From Haloplanus vescus (GTDB lineage Archaea > Halobacteriota > Halobacteria > Halobacteriales > Haloferacaceae), in the NCBI RefSeq assembly GCF_900107665.1, contig NZ_FNQT01000006.1:33676-97675 (forward strand): a stretch of 64,000 nucleotides of DNA. The letters are read 5' to 3'. The translations under genes were made by a program, and so were the position numbers. Below the pieces are notes generated by a model, which worked only from the letters and a program-made list of their open reading frames with translations, made no database searches and was not told the origin of the DNA. The stretch's first letter is position 1, and every line of letters starts with the position of its first letter. This document shows positions 37,585 to 47,027 of this stretch, one piece after another.

Positions 37585-39231
37585 ATGCCGACGGAACCCG
37601 AAACAGGGTACGACCCGGAACTGGGTCGGAAGTTCATTTTCGTAACCGGCGGGGTGATGTCCGGGCTCGGCAAGGGAATCACGGCCGCCAGCACCGGCCG
37701 CCTCCTGTCGAATGCGGGCTTCGACGTGACCGCCGTCAAGATAGACCCCTACCTCAACGTGGACGCGGGGACGATGAACCCCTACCAACACGGCGAGGTG
37801 TACGTCCTGAAAGACGGGGGCGAGGTCGACCTTGACCTCGGTAACTACGAACGCTTCCTCGGGACCGACATGACCTCGGACCACAACGTCACCACGGGGA
37901 AGACGTACAAGCACGTCATCGAGAAGGAACGCGCGGGCGACTACCTGGGCAACACCGTCCAGATCATCCCCCATATCACCGACGACATCAAGCGTCGCAT
38001 CCGCGAGGCCGCCGAAGGGACCGACGTGTGTATCGTCGAAGTCGGCGGCACCGTGGGCGACATCGAGGGGATGCCCTACCTCGAAGCCCTCCGCCAGTTC
38101 TCCCACGAGGAAGACGAGGGCGACGTGCTCTTCACCCACGTCACGCTCGTCCCGTACTCGAAAAACGGCGAGCAGAAGACCAAGCCCACCCAGCACAGCG
38201 TGAAGGAACTCCGCTCCATCGGCCTCCAGCCAGACGTGCTGGTCGGCCGGTGCGAGGACCGCCTCGACTCCGAGACACGGGAGAAGATAGCGCTGTTCTG
38301 TGACGTGCCCATGGACGCCGTCTTCTCGAACCCCGACGTGGAGGACATCTACCACGTCCCCCTGATGGTCGAAGAGGAGGGCCTCGACGAGTACGTGATG
38401 GAGCGACTGAACATCGCGGACGAGGCGCTTCCCGAGGGCGAACGCGACAGTCGCTGGCGGGAACTCGTCACGCGCGACCGAACCGGCGAAATCGACGTGG
38501 CGCTGGTCGGGAAATACGCCCTCGAAGACGCCTACATGTCGATTCACGAGGCGCTGAAACACGCGGGCATCCACGAACAGGTCGAAGTGAACGTCCAGTG
38601 GGTCGACGCCGACGAGATGCGCGACCACCACACCGAACGCCTCCGCGAGGCGGACGCGGTGGTCGTCCCCGGCGGCTTCGGGTCCCGCGGCGCCGAGGGG
38701 AAAATCGAGGCCGTCCGCTACGCCCGCGAGAACGACATTCCCTTCCTCGGCCTCTGTCTCGGCTTCCAGATGGCCGTCATCGAGTACGCGCGGAACGTCC
38801 TCGGTCTGGAGGGCGCCCACTCCGCCGAAATCGACGAGGACACGCCCTACCCCGTCATCGACCTCCTGCCCGAGCAGTACGACCTCGAAGACCTCGGCGG
38901 GACGATGCGTCTCGGCGCCCACGAGACGGACATCCAGTCCGGAACCCTCGCTCACGAGGTGTATGACGCCGACTCCTGTACCGAACGCCACCGCCACCGC
39001 TACGAGGTCAACCCCGAGTACATCGACGACCTCGAAGCCGGAGCACTCACGTTCTCCGGGCGCGCAGGGAACCGCATGGAAATCGTCGAACTCGACGACC
39101 ACCCGTACTTCCTCGGGACGCAGTTCCACCCCGAGTTCCGCTCCCGACCCGACCGCGCGAGTCCGCCCTTCGTCGGCCTCGTGAACGCGACGCTCGAACA
39201 ACTCGACGAGGAACGGGAGGTGCAGGCCTGA
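37585..39231 (+). CDS. pyrG: CTP synthase
   Basis: This 548-residue enzyme aminates UTP to CTP using glutamine. The synthetase P-loop region [14 protein letters not shown] is near residue 19, and [20 protein letters not shown] follows. The class-I glutamine amidotransferase has the Cys nucleophile in LGLCLGFQ (near 392), with His and Glu in QFHPEF near 512. ATG 37585 is the usual start. It is the first gene of a tightly coupled unit with guaAb and the DUF7126 gene. Confidence 0.97.
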   Translation: MPTEPETGYDPELGRKFIFVTGGVMSGLGKGITAASTGRLLSNAGFDVTAVKIDPYLNVDAGTMNPYQHGEVYVLKDGGEVDLDLGNYERFLGTDMTSDHNVTTGKTYKHVIEKERAGDYLGNTVQIIPHITDDIKRRIREAAEGTDVCIVEVGGTVGDIEGMPYLEALRQFSHEEDEGDVLFTHVTLVPYSKNGEQKTKPTQHSVKELRSIGLQPDVLVGRCEDRLDSETREKIALFCDVPMDAVFSNPDVEDIYHVPLMVEEEGLDEYVMERLNIADEALPEGERDSRWRELVTRDRTGEIDVALVGKYALEDAYMSIHEALKHAGIHEQVEVNVQWVDADEMRDHHTERLREADAVVVPGGFGSRGAEGKIEAVRYARENDIPFLGLCLGFQMAVIEYARNVLGLEGAHSAEIDEDTPYPVIDLLPEQYDLEDLGGTMRLGAHETDIQSGTLAHEVYDADSCTERHRHRYEVNPEYIDDLEAGALTFSGRAGNRMEIVELDDHPYFLGTQFHPEFRSRPDRASPPFVGLVNATLEQLDEEREVQA

Positions 39232-40148
39232 TGGTCGACGTCGACAGCTTCATCGACGAGGCAACCGAGGAGATTGCCAGCGAAGTCGGCGACGCCAACG
39301 CCATCATCGCGCTCTCCGGCGGCGTCGACTCGTCCGTCGCGGCCGCTCTCGCCTACCGCGCCATCGGCGACCAGCTGACTCCTGTCTACGTCGACACGGG
39401 GCTGATGCGCAAAGGCGAAACCGAGCAGATTCGCGAGACGTTCGCGTTCATGGACAGTCTCCGCGTCGTCGACGCCAAGGACCGCTTCCTCGACGCCCTC
39501 GAAGGCGTCACCGACCCCGAGGAGAAACGCCACGTCATCGGCGAGGGGTTCATCCGCGAGTTCGAACGCGCCGCCCGCGACACCGACGCCGACTACCTCG
39601 TGCAGGGGACCATCTACCCCGACCGCATCGAGAGCGAGGGCAACATCAAGTCCCACCACAACGTCGGGGGCCTCCCCGAGGTCATCGACTTCGACGGCAT
39701 CGTCGAACCCGTCCGCGACCTGTACAAAGACGAGGTGCGCGAGGTGGCGCGAGCCCTCGACCTCGAAGAGGTCGTCTCCGAGCGAATGCCCTTCCCCGGC
39801 CCCGGCCTCGCCGTCCGTATCATCGGCGAAGTGACCGCGGAGAAGTTGGAAGTCGCTCGCGAGGCGTGTCACGTCGTCGAAGAGGAAGTCGCCGAACACG
39901 ACCCGTGGCAGGCCTTCGCGGCCGTCATCGGCAAGGCGACGGGCGTCAAGGGCGACAACCGCGTCCACGGCTGGGTCGTCTCCGTGCGCTCCGTCGAGAG
40001 CCGTGACGGCATGACCGCGCGGGCACAGGACCTCCCGTGGGAGACGCTCCAGCGCATCCAGAGTCGCATCACGGGCGAGAACGACAACGTGGCCCGCGTC
40101 GTCTACGACGTGACCCACAAACCGCCCGCAACCATCGAGTACGAGTGA
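39231..40148 (+). CDS. guaAb: GMP synthase, ATP-pyrophosphatase subunit B
   Basis: This 305-residue subunit adenylates XMP and uses ammonia from a separate glutaminase subunit to make GMP, a two-subunit arrangement typical of archaea. The PP-loop [10 protein letters not shown] is near residue 30, and the dimerisation/GMP domain has [11 protein letters not shown] near 185. The C-terminus KPPATIEYE is conserved. Its ATG overlaps the pyrG stop by one base (TGATG). Confidence 0.97.
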   Translation: MVDVDSFIDEATEEIASEVGDANAIIALSGGVDSSVAAALAYRAIGDQLTPVYVDTGLMRKGETEQIRETFAFMDSLRVVDAKDRFLDALEGVTDPEEKRHVIGEGFIREFERAARDTDADYLVQGTIYPDRIESEGNIKSHHNVGGLPEVIDFDGIVEPVRDLYKDEVREVARALDLEEVVSERMPFPGPGLAVRIIGEVTAEKLEVAREACHVVEEEVAEHDPWQAFAAVIGKATGVKGDNRVHGWVVSVRSVESRDGMTARAQDLPWETLQRIQSRITGENDNVARVVYDVTHKPPATIEYE

Positions 40149-40468
40149 TGACGCGAGCCATCCTCGCCGGCCCGGACGACGCCGGCCTCGGCGCCGCACT
40201 CGAAGGTGAGGGCATCGACGTGGCGCGTGTCGAGGGCGTCCTCACCGCGTCCGTGTTGGCCGAGGCCGGCCTCGACGACGCCGACCTGTTCGTCCTCACG
40301 GACCTCGACGAGGCGACGGCCATCGCCGTCGCCAAGGACCACAATCCCGACGTTCGCGTCGTCGTCTACAGCCACGACTCCCTGCCCGAGTTCGCCCGCG
40401 GGCAGGCCGACCTCGCGATGGACCCCGACCTGTTCGGGGTCGACATGGTCGCCGAGGAACTGGCCTGA
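40148..40468 (+). CDS. DUF7126 family protein
   Basis: This 106-residue acidic alpha/beta protein starts [15 protein letters not shown] and has two strands (LFVLTDLDEATAIAVAKDHN and VRVVVYSHDSLPEF). It is conserved in haloarchaea, typically following GMP synthase; I recall the family as DUF7126. Its ATG overlaps the guaAb stop by one base. It resembles a small receiver-like or Rossmann fold, but no function is known. Confidence 0.82.
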   Translation: MTRAILAGPDDAGLGAALEGEGIDVARVEGVLTASVLAEAGLDDADLFVLTDLDEATAIAVAKDHNPDVRVVVYSHDSLPEFARGQADLAMDPDLFGVDMVAEELA

Positions 40469-40522
40469 GCGGCGACGCGCCGAGCCACACGTGTTAAGGC
40501 GCGGGCCGTCGATTTCTCTCCC

Positions 40523-40837
40523 ATGACACTCGACCGACTGGAGACGCTCGACCCGGACCCCGACGAGGTGCTCACCGCCGAACTCGCCGTCAGCGACGAC
40601 GTGTTGGTGAAGGCCTTCGCGCTGGGTCCCGGTGCGGAACTCCACGCACACGAACACGCCGACTCGACGAACGTCTTTCACGTCCTCGAGGGGACGGTGA
40701 CGGTGATTCAGGGCGACGACGAGGAGGAAATCGACGCCCCGGGCGTCGTCCACCACGAACGCGGGGTGGCACACGGCGCCCGCAACGACACCGACGAGGT
40801 GGTCGTCTTCACCGCGAGTCTCTGCCCGATGCCCTGA
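40523..40837 (+). CDS. Cupin domain protein
   Basis: This 104-residue single-cupin protein has the cupin-1 motif GAELHAHEHADSTNVFHVLEG, giving His and Glu ligands, and the second motif APGVVHHERGVAHGARN. A metal is therefore probably bound. The role cannot be assigned: cupins include isomerases, dioxygenases and binding proteins. It begins 54 bases after the DUF7126 stop and abuts the next gene with no gap. Confidence 0.88.
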   Translation: MTLDRLETLDPDPDEVLTAELAVSDDVLVKAFALGPGAELHAHEHADSTNVFHVLEGTVTVIQGDDEEEIDAPGVVHHERGVAHGARNDTDEVVVFTASLCPMP

Positions 40838-41824
40838 ATGACCCGCGCCAGCGTCACGGCCTTCGCGCGCCTGCACTTCGGCTTCTGTAACCTGAGCCTC
40901 GCTCGCGAGCGCATCTACGGCAGCCTCGGCGTCGGCCTCGACCGGCCGACGGTCAGCGTCTCGGCGACGCCCGCAGACGGGGTGACCTGCGAGCACTCGG
41001 TGGTCCGCGAGTTCGCCGAGCGAGCCGTCGATTTGCTCGACGTGGCCGGCGCCGACCTCTCGGTCGAGGGGGCGTTCCCCCGCCACGTCGGCCTCGGAAG
41101 CGGGACGCAGTTCGCCCTCGCGACGCTTGTGGCGGTGGCGCGGGCCCACGACCGGACGGTCGACGTTCGAGCGCTCGCCCCCGACCTCGGCCGCGGCGGG
41201 CGGTCGGGCGTCGGCGTCGCCACCTTCCAGCACGGCGGGTTCGTCCTTGACGCCGGCCATCCGACGGCGCGGTTCACGACGGACCGTCCGGCGGTCGGTG
41301 CGTGGTCGGTCCCGCCCGTGGCCGCCCGGCACGCCATCCCCGAGGACTGGCGATTCCTCCTCGTCGTCCCCGAATCGCCGTCGGGGCCGAGCGGCGACGC
41401 CGAGGACCGGAGCATGCGCTCGGTCGTCGAATCCGCGCCGCCGGCGCCGAGCGACCACCTCGCGGGCGTGATTGCGCGCCGTGTCCTCCCCGCGATTACG
41501 GAGGGGTCGGCCGAGCGCTTCGGCGCCGCGGTGGCGGAGGTGGGGCGACTGAACGGGTCGTGGTACGCGGACGAACAGGGCGGCGTCTATCGCCCGCCGG
41601 CGGGCGAGCTCGTCGCGGCCCTCGACGACGCGCCGGCCGTCTACGGCGCGGGCCAGTCGTCGTGGGGGCCGGTCGTCTACGGCGTCACCGACGCCGACCG
41701 GGCGGTGGCGGCGCGCGAGGCGGGACGGGACGCCCTCGACGCCGCGGGCGTCGACGGGCGCGTCCTCGTTGCGTCGGGGCGAAATCGTGGCGCGCAGGTC
41801 GACGGCGAGCGCCGCAACGAATAA
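40838..41824 (+). CDS. Beta-ribofuranosylaminobenzene 5'-phosphate synthase family (GHMP) protein
   Basis: This 328-residue protein has the GHMP motif FPRHVGLGSGTQFALATL near residue 88 and an N-terminal ARLHFGF segment typical of beta-RFAP synthases. In methanogens that enzyme joins p-hydroxybenzoate or p-aminobenzoate to PRPP in tetrahydromethanopterin synthesis. Its role in haloarchaea is unclear. It starts directly after the cupin stop and may be co-transcribed with it. Confidence 0.82.
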   Translation: MTRASVTAFARLHFGFCNLSLARERIYGSLGVGLDRPTVSVSATPADGVTCEHSVVREFAERAVDLLDVAGADLSVEGAFPRHVGLGSGTQFALATLVAVARAHDRTVDVRALAPDLGRGGRSGVGVATFQHGGFVLDAGHPTARFTTDRPAVGAWSVPPVAARHAIPEDWRFLLVVPESPSGPSGDAEDRSMRSVVESAPPAPSDHLAGVIARRVLPAITEGSAERFGAAVAEVGRLNGSWYADEQGGVYRPPAGELVAALDDAPAVYGAGQSSWGPVVYGVTDADRAVAAREAGRDALDAAGVDGRVLVASGRNRGAQVDGERRNE

Positions 41825-41848
41825 CTCGCGGACTCTCGTAGGTCGCCC

Positions 41849-42685
41849 ATGGCCCGGATTCCCTTCGGTATCGCTCGCCTCGACTCCATCATCGGGGGCG
41901 GTGCGCCCCCGGGGAGCGTCGTGCTACTGAGCGGCGAGGCGGGGGCCGGCGCCCGCGAGTTCGTCCACACGAGCGCCGCCATGAACGGGCTCTACTACGG
42001 CGATTCGGAGGCTTTCGATCTCCACTACGGCGACATGGACGCCCGCGCCTCGCCGCCGGACGAGATTCACTACGTCTCCTTCACTGCCGGCGGCGACGAC
42101 GTGGAACGCGAGATGGGGTACACGATGAACGAAGAGTTGGTCCGGGACGCCTCGGACCACGTTCACTTCTGTGACCTCTCGCCGGAATACTTCCAGTTGA
42201 GTCCGATTCCGCGCTCGTGGTACGCGGGCAAGACGCGGACGGTGAACGACCTCGCCGCCGAGGAGCGCCGCGAGAGCGCACTCGAAGCGCTCGCGGACTA
42301 CCTCGGCGCCCACGCCGCCGGCAACCTCGTCGTCGTCGACTCCGTGACCGACCTCGTCGCCGCCGTCAGCGACGACATGACGTGGAGCGACATCGCCCTC
42401 CTGATGAAGGGGATTCAGAAGGCGGCCTACGATTGGGGTGGCCTCATCCTCTTGCTCGTTCAGGAGGAGACGCTGGCGCCGACGGAACTCGGCCACCTGA
42501 TGGACGCCGCGTCCGGCACCCTGCAGTTCGGGTGGGAGAGCGGTGGCTCCAAGCGCGCGCGGACGATGTTCGTTCGGGAGTTCCGTGGCGTTCTCTCCCG
42601 AATCGAGCAGGAGAACATCATCCGCTTCGAGACGGAAGTCCACGAGGGCGGCTTCGACGTGAGCGGCGTCCGGAAGATTCGCTGA
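41849..42685 (+). CDS. KaiC/RadA-like (HTR-like) protein with degenerate P-loop
   Basis: This 278-residue RecA-superfamily protein is recognisable from FGIARLDSIIGGGAPPGSVVLLSGEAG at the start and the LVVVDSVTDLVAAVSDD Walker B-like strand near 155. The P-loop position reads GEAGAGAREF: the Lys and Ser/Thr that bind phosphate are replaced. It therefore probably lacks ATPase activity of the usual kind. Haloarchaeal HTR-like proteins of this family are often linked to signalling. ATG 41849 is 24 bases after the GHMP gene. Confidence 0.82.
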   Translation: MARIPFGIARLDSIIGGGAPPGSVVLLSGEAGAGAREFVHTSAAMNGLYYGDSEAFDLHYGDMDARASPPDEIHYVSFTAGGDDVEREMGYTMNEELVRDASDHVHFCDLSPEYFQLSPIPRSWYAGKTRTVNDLAAEERRESALEALADYLGAHAAGNLVVVDSVTDLVAAVSDDMTWSDIALLMKGIQKAAYDWGGLILLLVQEETLAPTELGHLMDAASGTLQFGWESGGSKRARTMFVREFRGVLSRIEQENIIRFETEVHEGGFDVSGVRKIR

Positions 42686-42734
42686 CACCTTCTGCGACCA
42701 ATACTTATACCGCCGGGGACCCAGCCACTACGAG

Positions 42735-43553
42735 ATGGCACGGGAGCAGTCCGAGGCACTCCCGCCCGAACTACGGGAGTGGGTCGAGCAGCGAGCGGCC
42801 GAGCGCGACACCAATCCAGCGACGATTCTCGCACGCGCCGTGACGATCTATCGTGCGCTCGACACCGAGTCCGAGGACCCCCACACGACGCAGTTGGACA
42901 CCCTCGATTCGGAACTCGAGGACCTCGACGACCGTCTCTCGACCCTCGAAGACGACGTGGACGAGAAAGTCGAGGACGTCCGCAGTCGAATCGTTCAGGT
43001 CAAGCGCGAAGCCGACGAGAAAGCGCCTCGCGACCACGACCATCCGGACCTCGAAGAGCGCCTCGACGTCGCGGGTCGCACCGCCTCCGAAGCGGCGGAG
43101 AACGTCGAGGACCTCGCCGACCGCCTCGACCGCGGCTTCGAGAACTACGAAGAGATTCTGGAGTACCTGACCGACGCGACCGACGACCTCGACGAGAAGG
43201 CCGACGCGCTGGCGAGTGCCGTCGTCGACGTGCGCGCCGAACTCCGGCGCGTCTCGGCCGCTGAGCACGACCGCAAGGCGGTCGACGACCTCCAGACTGC
43301 GGCGAATCGCCACGGCGAGCGCACCGCCGCCTGCGGCGACTGCGACGCGACGATTGCGCTCGGCCTCCTCTCGCGGCCGCGCTGCCCGCACTGCGAGGCC
43401 ACGTTCGTGGAGTTCGAACCCTCGTCCGGCTTCTTCAGTAGCGCGACGCTGGTCACCGGCGACCACCTCGCACTCGACGACGGCGAGGTCGACGTGCCGG
43501 ACGGCCCGGCGGACCTGTTCGAGGCGGAATCCGGAGGCTCGACCGATGGCTGA
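42735..43553 (+). CDS. RHH-like, coiled-coil and zinc-finger protein (272 aa)
   Basis: Residues 8-40 resemble a ribbon-helix-helix DNA-binding unit (LPPELREWVEQRAAERDTNP). Residues 50-185 form a long acidic coiled coil with heptad Leu/Val spacing. Residues 210-235 hold a zinc knuckle pair, CGDC and CPHC. The combination suggests a DNA- or protein-binding scaffold. The stop overlaps the next gene by eight bases, so the two are co-translated. It is known only as a haloarchaeal hypothetical. Confidence 0.75.
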   Translation: MAREQSEALPPELREWVEQRAAERDTNPATILARAVTIYRALDTESEDPHTTQLDTLDSELEDLDDRLSTLEDDVDEKVEDVRSRIVQVKREADEKAPRDHDHPDLEERLDVAGRTASEAAENVEDLADRLDRGFENYEEILEYLTDATDDLDEKADALASAVVDVRAELRRVSAAEHDRKAVDDLQTAANRHGERTAACGDCDATIALGLLSRPRCPHCEATFVEFEPSSGFFSSATLVTGDHLALDDGEVDVPDGPADLFEAESGGSTDG

Positions 43554-44052
43554 CGACGAAGGCTCGGGCGCCGACGACCCCACCGACGCGGACGACGACC
43601 CCGCGGACGACGAACCCCTCGGTGACCTCGCGCGCGAGGTGCGCGCCCGCCGCGAGCGTCAGGCGGCGTCGGAGTCGGTCGACACCGACGCGCCGCCGGA
43701 CGCCGACCTCTTCGGGTCGGCTGACGCCGACGCGCCATCTGACAGCGACCCCTTCGAATCGGTCGACGTGGACCACATCGACGAGGACGCCGTCTGGGAA
43801 GCCTTCGCCGAAGGCGACACCGGGCAGGAGGCGTCAATCGGCCTCGAATCCCCGGCCGAGACGGCCCCCGAAGCCGACGAACACGTCGTCCCGAAGCGTG
43901 ACTTCTGTCAGCGCTGCCCGCACTTCTCGGCGCCCCCGGACACCGCCTGCACGCACGAGGGGACGACCATCGTCGAGATGGTCGACACCGACCACTTCCG
44001 CGTCCGCAACTGCCCCATCGTCGAGGACGAGGACGCCACCACGCCCGACTGA
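43546..44052 (+). CDS. Acidic Cys-rich hypothetical protein (168 aa)
   Basis: The N-terminal 110 residues are highly acidic and low in complexity (Asp/Ala/Glu runs). The C-terminal 55 residues have FCQRCPHFSAPPDTACTHEG and VRNCPIVED, four Cys and a His that could form a zinc or iron-sulfur site. ATG 43546 overlaps the previous gene by eight bases. The function is unknown; the acidic arm suggests binding to a basic partner. Confidence 0.72.
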   Translation: MADDEGSGADDPTDADDDPADDEPLGDLAREVRARRERQAASESVDTDAPPDADLFGSADADAPSDSDPFESVDVDHIDEDAVWEAFAEGDTGQEASIGLESPAETAPEADEHVVPKRDFCQRCPHFSAPPDTACTHEGTTIVEMVDTDHFRVRNCPIVEDEDATTPD

Positions 44053-44105
44053 CTCCTCCCGACGACTCGGGGAACCTTTGAGTGTCGACCCGCTACCCCG
44101 ACTCA

Positions 44106-44429
44106 ATGCAGTTCTGTGATGACTGCGGGTCGATGATGGTCACCCGTGACGGCGAGATGGTCTGTACCGACTGCGGCGCGACCAGCGAACGCGACGAGGA
44201 ACGCGCCGCGGAGTTCGTCTCCACCGAATCCCAGAGCGACGAGGAACTGATAGAGACGGAGGAGGGCGCCAACTTCGAGGGCAAACCCACGGCGACGGAC
44301 GTGACCTGTGACGACTGCGGGCACGGCGAAGCGTGGTACACGATCAAACAGACCGGTGCCGCCGACGAACCGCCGACGCGATTCTTCAAATGTAAGGAGT
44401 GCGGGTATCGCTGGCGGGAGTACAACTAA
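44106..44429 (+). CDS. tfs: Transcription elongation factor TFS (archaeal TFIIS-like)
   Basis: This 107-residue protein stimulates transcript cleavage by stalled RNA polymerase. It has an N-terminal zinc ribbon (CDDC and CTDC), an acidic linker, and a C-terminal TFIIS-type ribbon with CDDC, CKEC and the YTIKQTGAADEPPT loop. In TFS the acidic pair at the ribbon tip is usually DE; ADEPPT fits. ATG 44106 is the family start (MQFCDDCGSMM). An A+T-rich islet follows immediately. Confidence 0.95.
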   Translation: MQFCDDCGSMMVTRDGEMVCTDCGATSERDEERAAEFVSTESQSDEELIETEEGANFEGKPTATDVTCDDCGHGEAWYTIKQTGAADEPPTRFFKCKECGYRWREYN

Positions 44430-44504
44430 GGTGACATTTGCAGTAGATCCGGTTTTGAACGCATTCTCACAAGACTATACTAGAAATAGAGTTAGACGCA
44501 TCTA

Positions 44505-45338
44505 TCATGACGGGAGTTGATTCTGGATATTAGTAATTGTTTCTCGAACCATAATTAACGTACTTTCTGCTTCTTGTTCATCTGGTGATCGATCTGGGTG
44601 TGCAACTTGATTTCTCCGTTCTTTTAGGAAATCTAGGTGAGATAATATTGGTGGTTTATCATTATCTGTATAATGGTCGTCTAGTTCAGATAGAACTTGG
44701 CCAAATGTTCGGTCTTCGATGTCCCTACCGGTCTCGTTTTCATACCATGCATTAAGTCGTTCTTCAACTGCCCGTAGAGAAAGAAAAACTGTGGATGTTG
44801 GACACTGGAATGCTAGCGTTTGACATGCTTCTGTTAGGTCTGATTGAGTTTGGGCCGGCAAGTCTTCTCACATAGATTTCTCATGAAATAATTCTTTAGG
44901 ATTCTGCATAGCCTGTTCAACATCAATTAGGCCCCTATTTTCAATACGAATCAAACCTATTGATGCTAGTTCTTCTGTTATTATATTTTCCCACGTGTCT
45001 ACGGTCTTTAACAAATTATTATAATCATTCTGGTCTAAATGGATTTTTCCTTCATCTCTTTCGTCTTCTTCAGAAATATACGATTCAATGAGGTCATTCT
45101 TGGTATGTTCAATATCTGTTAGAACCGAGGTATCTAGTCTTGATTTCTTGAATATATAAGTGACATCTTCTAGTCCATCAAGTATATAATTTCCATCTTC
45201 GTCATCATAACTTGTAAATGGAAATTCGTGGCCTGCTGCAAGATATAGATAATTCATTACTTTTCCTAAGTGATATGCATAGTTCAGGTCAAGCCATTCC
45301 TCGTTTTGTGGTGTATCTAAACTCTCTTCTTCGCTCAT
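44505..45338 (-). pseudogene. HEPN-type (RNxxAH) protein gene split by an in-frame TGA
   Basis: Two frames on this strand, 45338-44868 and 44861-44505, lie in the same phase and are separated only by TGA at 44868-44870 and two codons (GAA, GAC). Read through, they give one protein of about 277 residues. The N-terminal half ends in a segment like the front of HEPN-associated proteins (TVDTWENIITEELASIGLI, then RGLIDVEQAM). The C-terminal half contains ACQTLAFQCPTSTVFLSLRA and the HEPN motif RRNQVAH. Known intact relatives fuse these halves. A single C-to-T change of CGA to TGA would explain the split; sequencing error, or recoding of TGA, is less likely. The region is A+T-rich and probably acquired. 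Confidence 0.75.
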
Positions 45339-45586
45339 ACGAATTGCAGATCTTATCAAATTGGTAAAAGATTTTCTACCTCCTATCTTCGGTGTGGCCT
45401 TACAATACAGTCAGCGGCCGTCACGCAAATGAGTGGTATGGGTGTCTATTTCCAACGACGGGTGAGCTACTTCTATTTCTAATATCTCTCCACTGCGTCC
45501 GTTACGGCGGAGAAAACCTCTTGCCGTAGCCCGCCAAATACAGCGAGAGGGCTGTACTTGTAAGCCAGATCCGTCCGTTCAGACAT
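45339..45586. other. Intergenic region of the A+T-rich islet
   Basis: This stretch of 248 bases lies between the HEPN pseudogene and the hydrolase gene. It begins A+T-rich and returns to high G+C near 45490. The minus-strand promoter of the pseudogene probably lies in the first 50 bases. I see no gene. Confidence 0.45.
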
Positions 45587-46168
45587 CTAAAGTCGCTCGC
45601 CGACCCACGCGGCAACCCGCTCTCCCACCTCCACTTCCTGCCCGACGAAGCGATGGTCGGTGGAAAACGTCTCCACCGTCCCGACGGCCTCCTGAACTGC
45701 GTTGGCCACCCGGTCGGCGTCGACCGTCTCGTCTCGCGTCCCGTAGCCGACCCATAGCGGTGCGTCGATAGCCGAGACGGCGGCGACGACATCGGTGCCG
45801 TCGTCGAGACGCGCCACGGGCGCGAGCGCGGCCACGGCGTTGACGTTCGTTTCACTCGCGGCGGCGAGGGCGACGCCGCCGCCGAAACTGTAGCCGAACA
45901 GCCCCACCCGGTCGTAGCGCTCGGCGGCCCACGCACACGCTCGGCGGGCGTCGGTGCGTTCGCCACGTCCCTCATCCCACGGGCCGTAGTCGAGGCGGAG
46001 GCAGTCGGCGTCGAGGGCGTCGCTCACCGCGCGGAGACGCGCGTCGTGTCGGTCGCCGCCGTACTGCGGATGAGGCGGGCAGGCGACGACGACGGTGGCC
46101 GCGCCCTCGCCGTCGAGACTGGCGCGGGCGTCGCGGCCGCCGGGGAGGGCGAGGCGTTCGGTTGGCAC
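45587..46168 (-). CDS. Alpha/beta hydrolase (dienelactone-hydrolase-like)
   Basis: This 193-residue protein has the nucleophile elbow GYSFGGGVAL near residue 92, an Asp in GYGTRDETVDAD near 143 and a His in STDHRFVG near 170, which complete a catalytic triad. The segment ACPPHPQYGGDRHDARL near residue 30 is common in archaeal alpha/beta hydrolases of unknown substrate. It is divergent from pspA with 85 bases between. Confidence 0.88.
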   Translation of the reverse strand: MPTERLALPGGRDARASLDGEGAATVVVACPPHPQYGGDRHDARLRAVSDALDADCLRLDYGPWDEGRGERTDARRACAWAAERYDRVGLFGYSFGGGVALAAASETNVNAVAALAPVARLDDGTDVVAAVSAIDAPLWVGYGTRDETVDADRVANAVQEAVGTVETFSTDHRFVGQEVEVGERVAAWVGERL

Positions 46169-46253
46169 GCGACGCCGTAGGCTACGGGTGCATACGTGCC
46201 TGTCGCTCGCGCGGCGGATGAGATTTTAACCCTCGCGTCCCAAACGGGGTGGT

Positions 46254-47027
46254 ATGGGAATACTCTCGCGGGCCTCCTACGTCGTCCGGTCGAAGCTCAA
46301 CGCCCTTCTCAACCGGGCCGAAGACCCCACCGAGACGCTCGATTACTCCTACGAGCGGATGCGCGACGAACTCCAGCAGGTCAAGCAGGGCATCGCCGAC
46401 CTGACCACTCAGAAGAAGCGGCTGGAGATTCAGAAGCGACGGCTGGAGGAGAACGTCGAGAACCACAACGAACAGGCGCGCGAAGCGGTGCGGCAGGACC
46501 GCGAGGATTTGGCTCGGCGAGCGCTGGAGAAGAAAAAGCAGAAGATGAGCCAAATCGACGACCTGGAGGAGCAGATTGCCGACCTTCAGTCGACACAGGA
46601 CGACCTCGTCGAGAAGAAAAACGAGCTGCAGCGACGTATCGAGGAGTTCCGGACGAAAAAGGAGACGATGAAGGCGCGGTACGAGGCGGCGGAGGCGTCG
46701 ACGCGCGTCTCCGAAGCCATGAGCGGCGTCGGCGACGAGATGAGCGACGTTTCGCGTGCGCTCGAACGCGCCGAGGAACGCACCGACGAGATGGAAGCTC
46801 GCTCGGAGGCGATGGACGAACTCCAGGAGTCGGGCGCGTTCGAGGACGCCCTCTCCGACGAAGACGAAATCGACCGCCAGCTGGAGGCCGGCCGAACCCA
46901 GTCGGAGGTCGATGCGGAACTGGAGACGCTGAAAGCCGAGATGGGGGAATCGAGCGACGGCGACACCGCAGATTCCGAAATCGAGGCCGAACTCGACGAA
47001 CTCCGTGAGGACGAGGAGTCGTCCTGA
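46254..47027 (+). CDS. PspA/IM30 (ESCRT-III superfamily) protein
   Basis: This 257-residue protein is almost entirely helical. It begins with MGILSRASYVVRSKLNALLN, the amphipathic PspA start, continues as a long coiled coil (residues 35-150), and ends with an acidic, disordered tail. PspA proteins coat damaged membranes. A T-rich element (GATTTTAA) about 25-32 bases before ATG 46254 fits a promoter. Its stop overlaps the next start by one base, so the GCS2-like gene is coupled to it. Confidence 0.92.
   Translation: MGILSRASYVVRSKLNALLNRAEDPTETLDYSYERMRDELQQVKQGIADLTTQKKRLEIQKRRLEENVENHNEQAREAVRQDREDLARRALEKKKQKMSQIDDLEEQIADLQSTQDDLVEKKNELQRRIEEFRTKKETMKARYEAAEASTRVSEAMSGVGDEMSDVSRALERAEERTDEMEARSEAMDELQESGAFEDALSDEDEIDRQLEAGRTQSEVDAELETLKAEMGESSDGDTADSEIEAELDELREDEESS

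Noticed and set aside
37408..39201. 597-codon minus-strand frame opposite pyrG
   Set aside because: Composition is a mirror of the acidic pyrG codons and there is no recognisable domain.
39000..40199. Long minus-strand frame opposite guaAb
   Set aside because: guaAb is certain; the antisense frame is a by-product of G/C-rich third positions with low-complexity translation.
44505..44861. Independent 118-residue gene starting at TTG 44861
   Set aside because: It is in phase with the gene upstream and begins mid-domain, so a broken longer gene is a better explanation, although restart at TTG cannot be ruled out.
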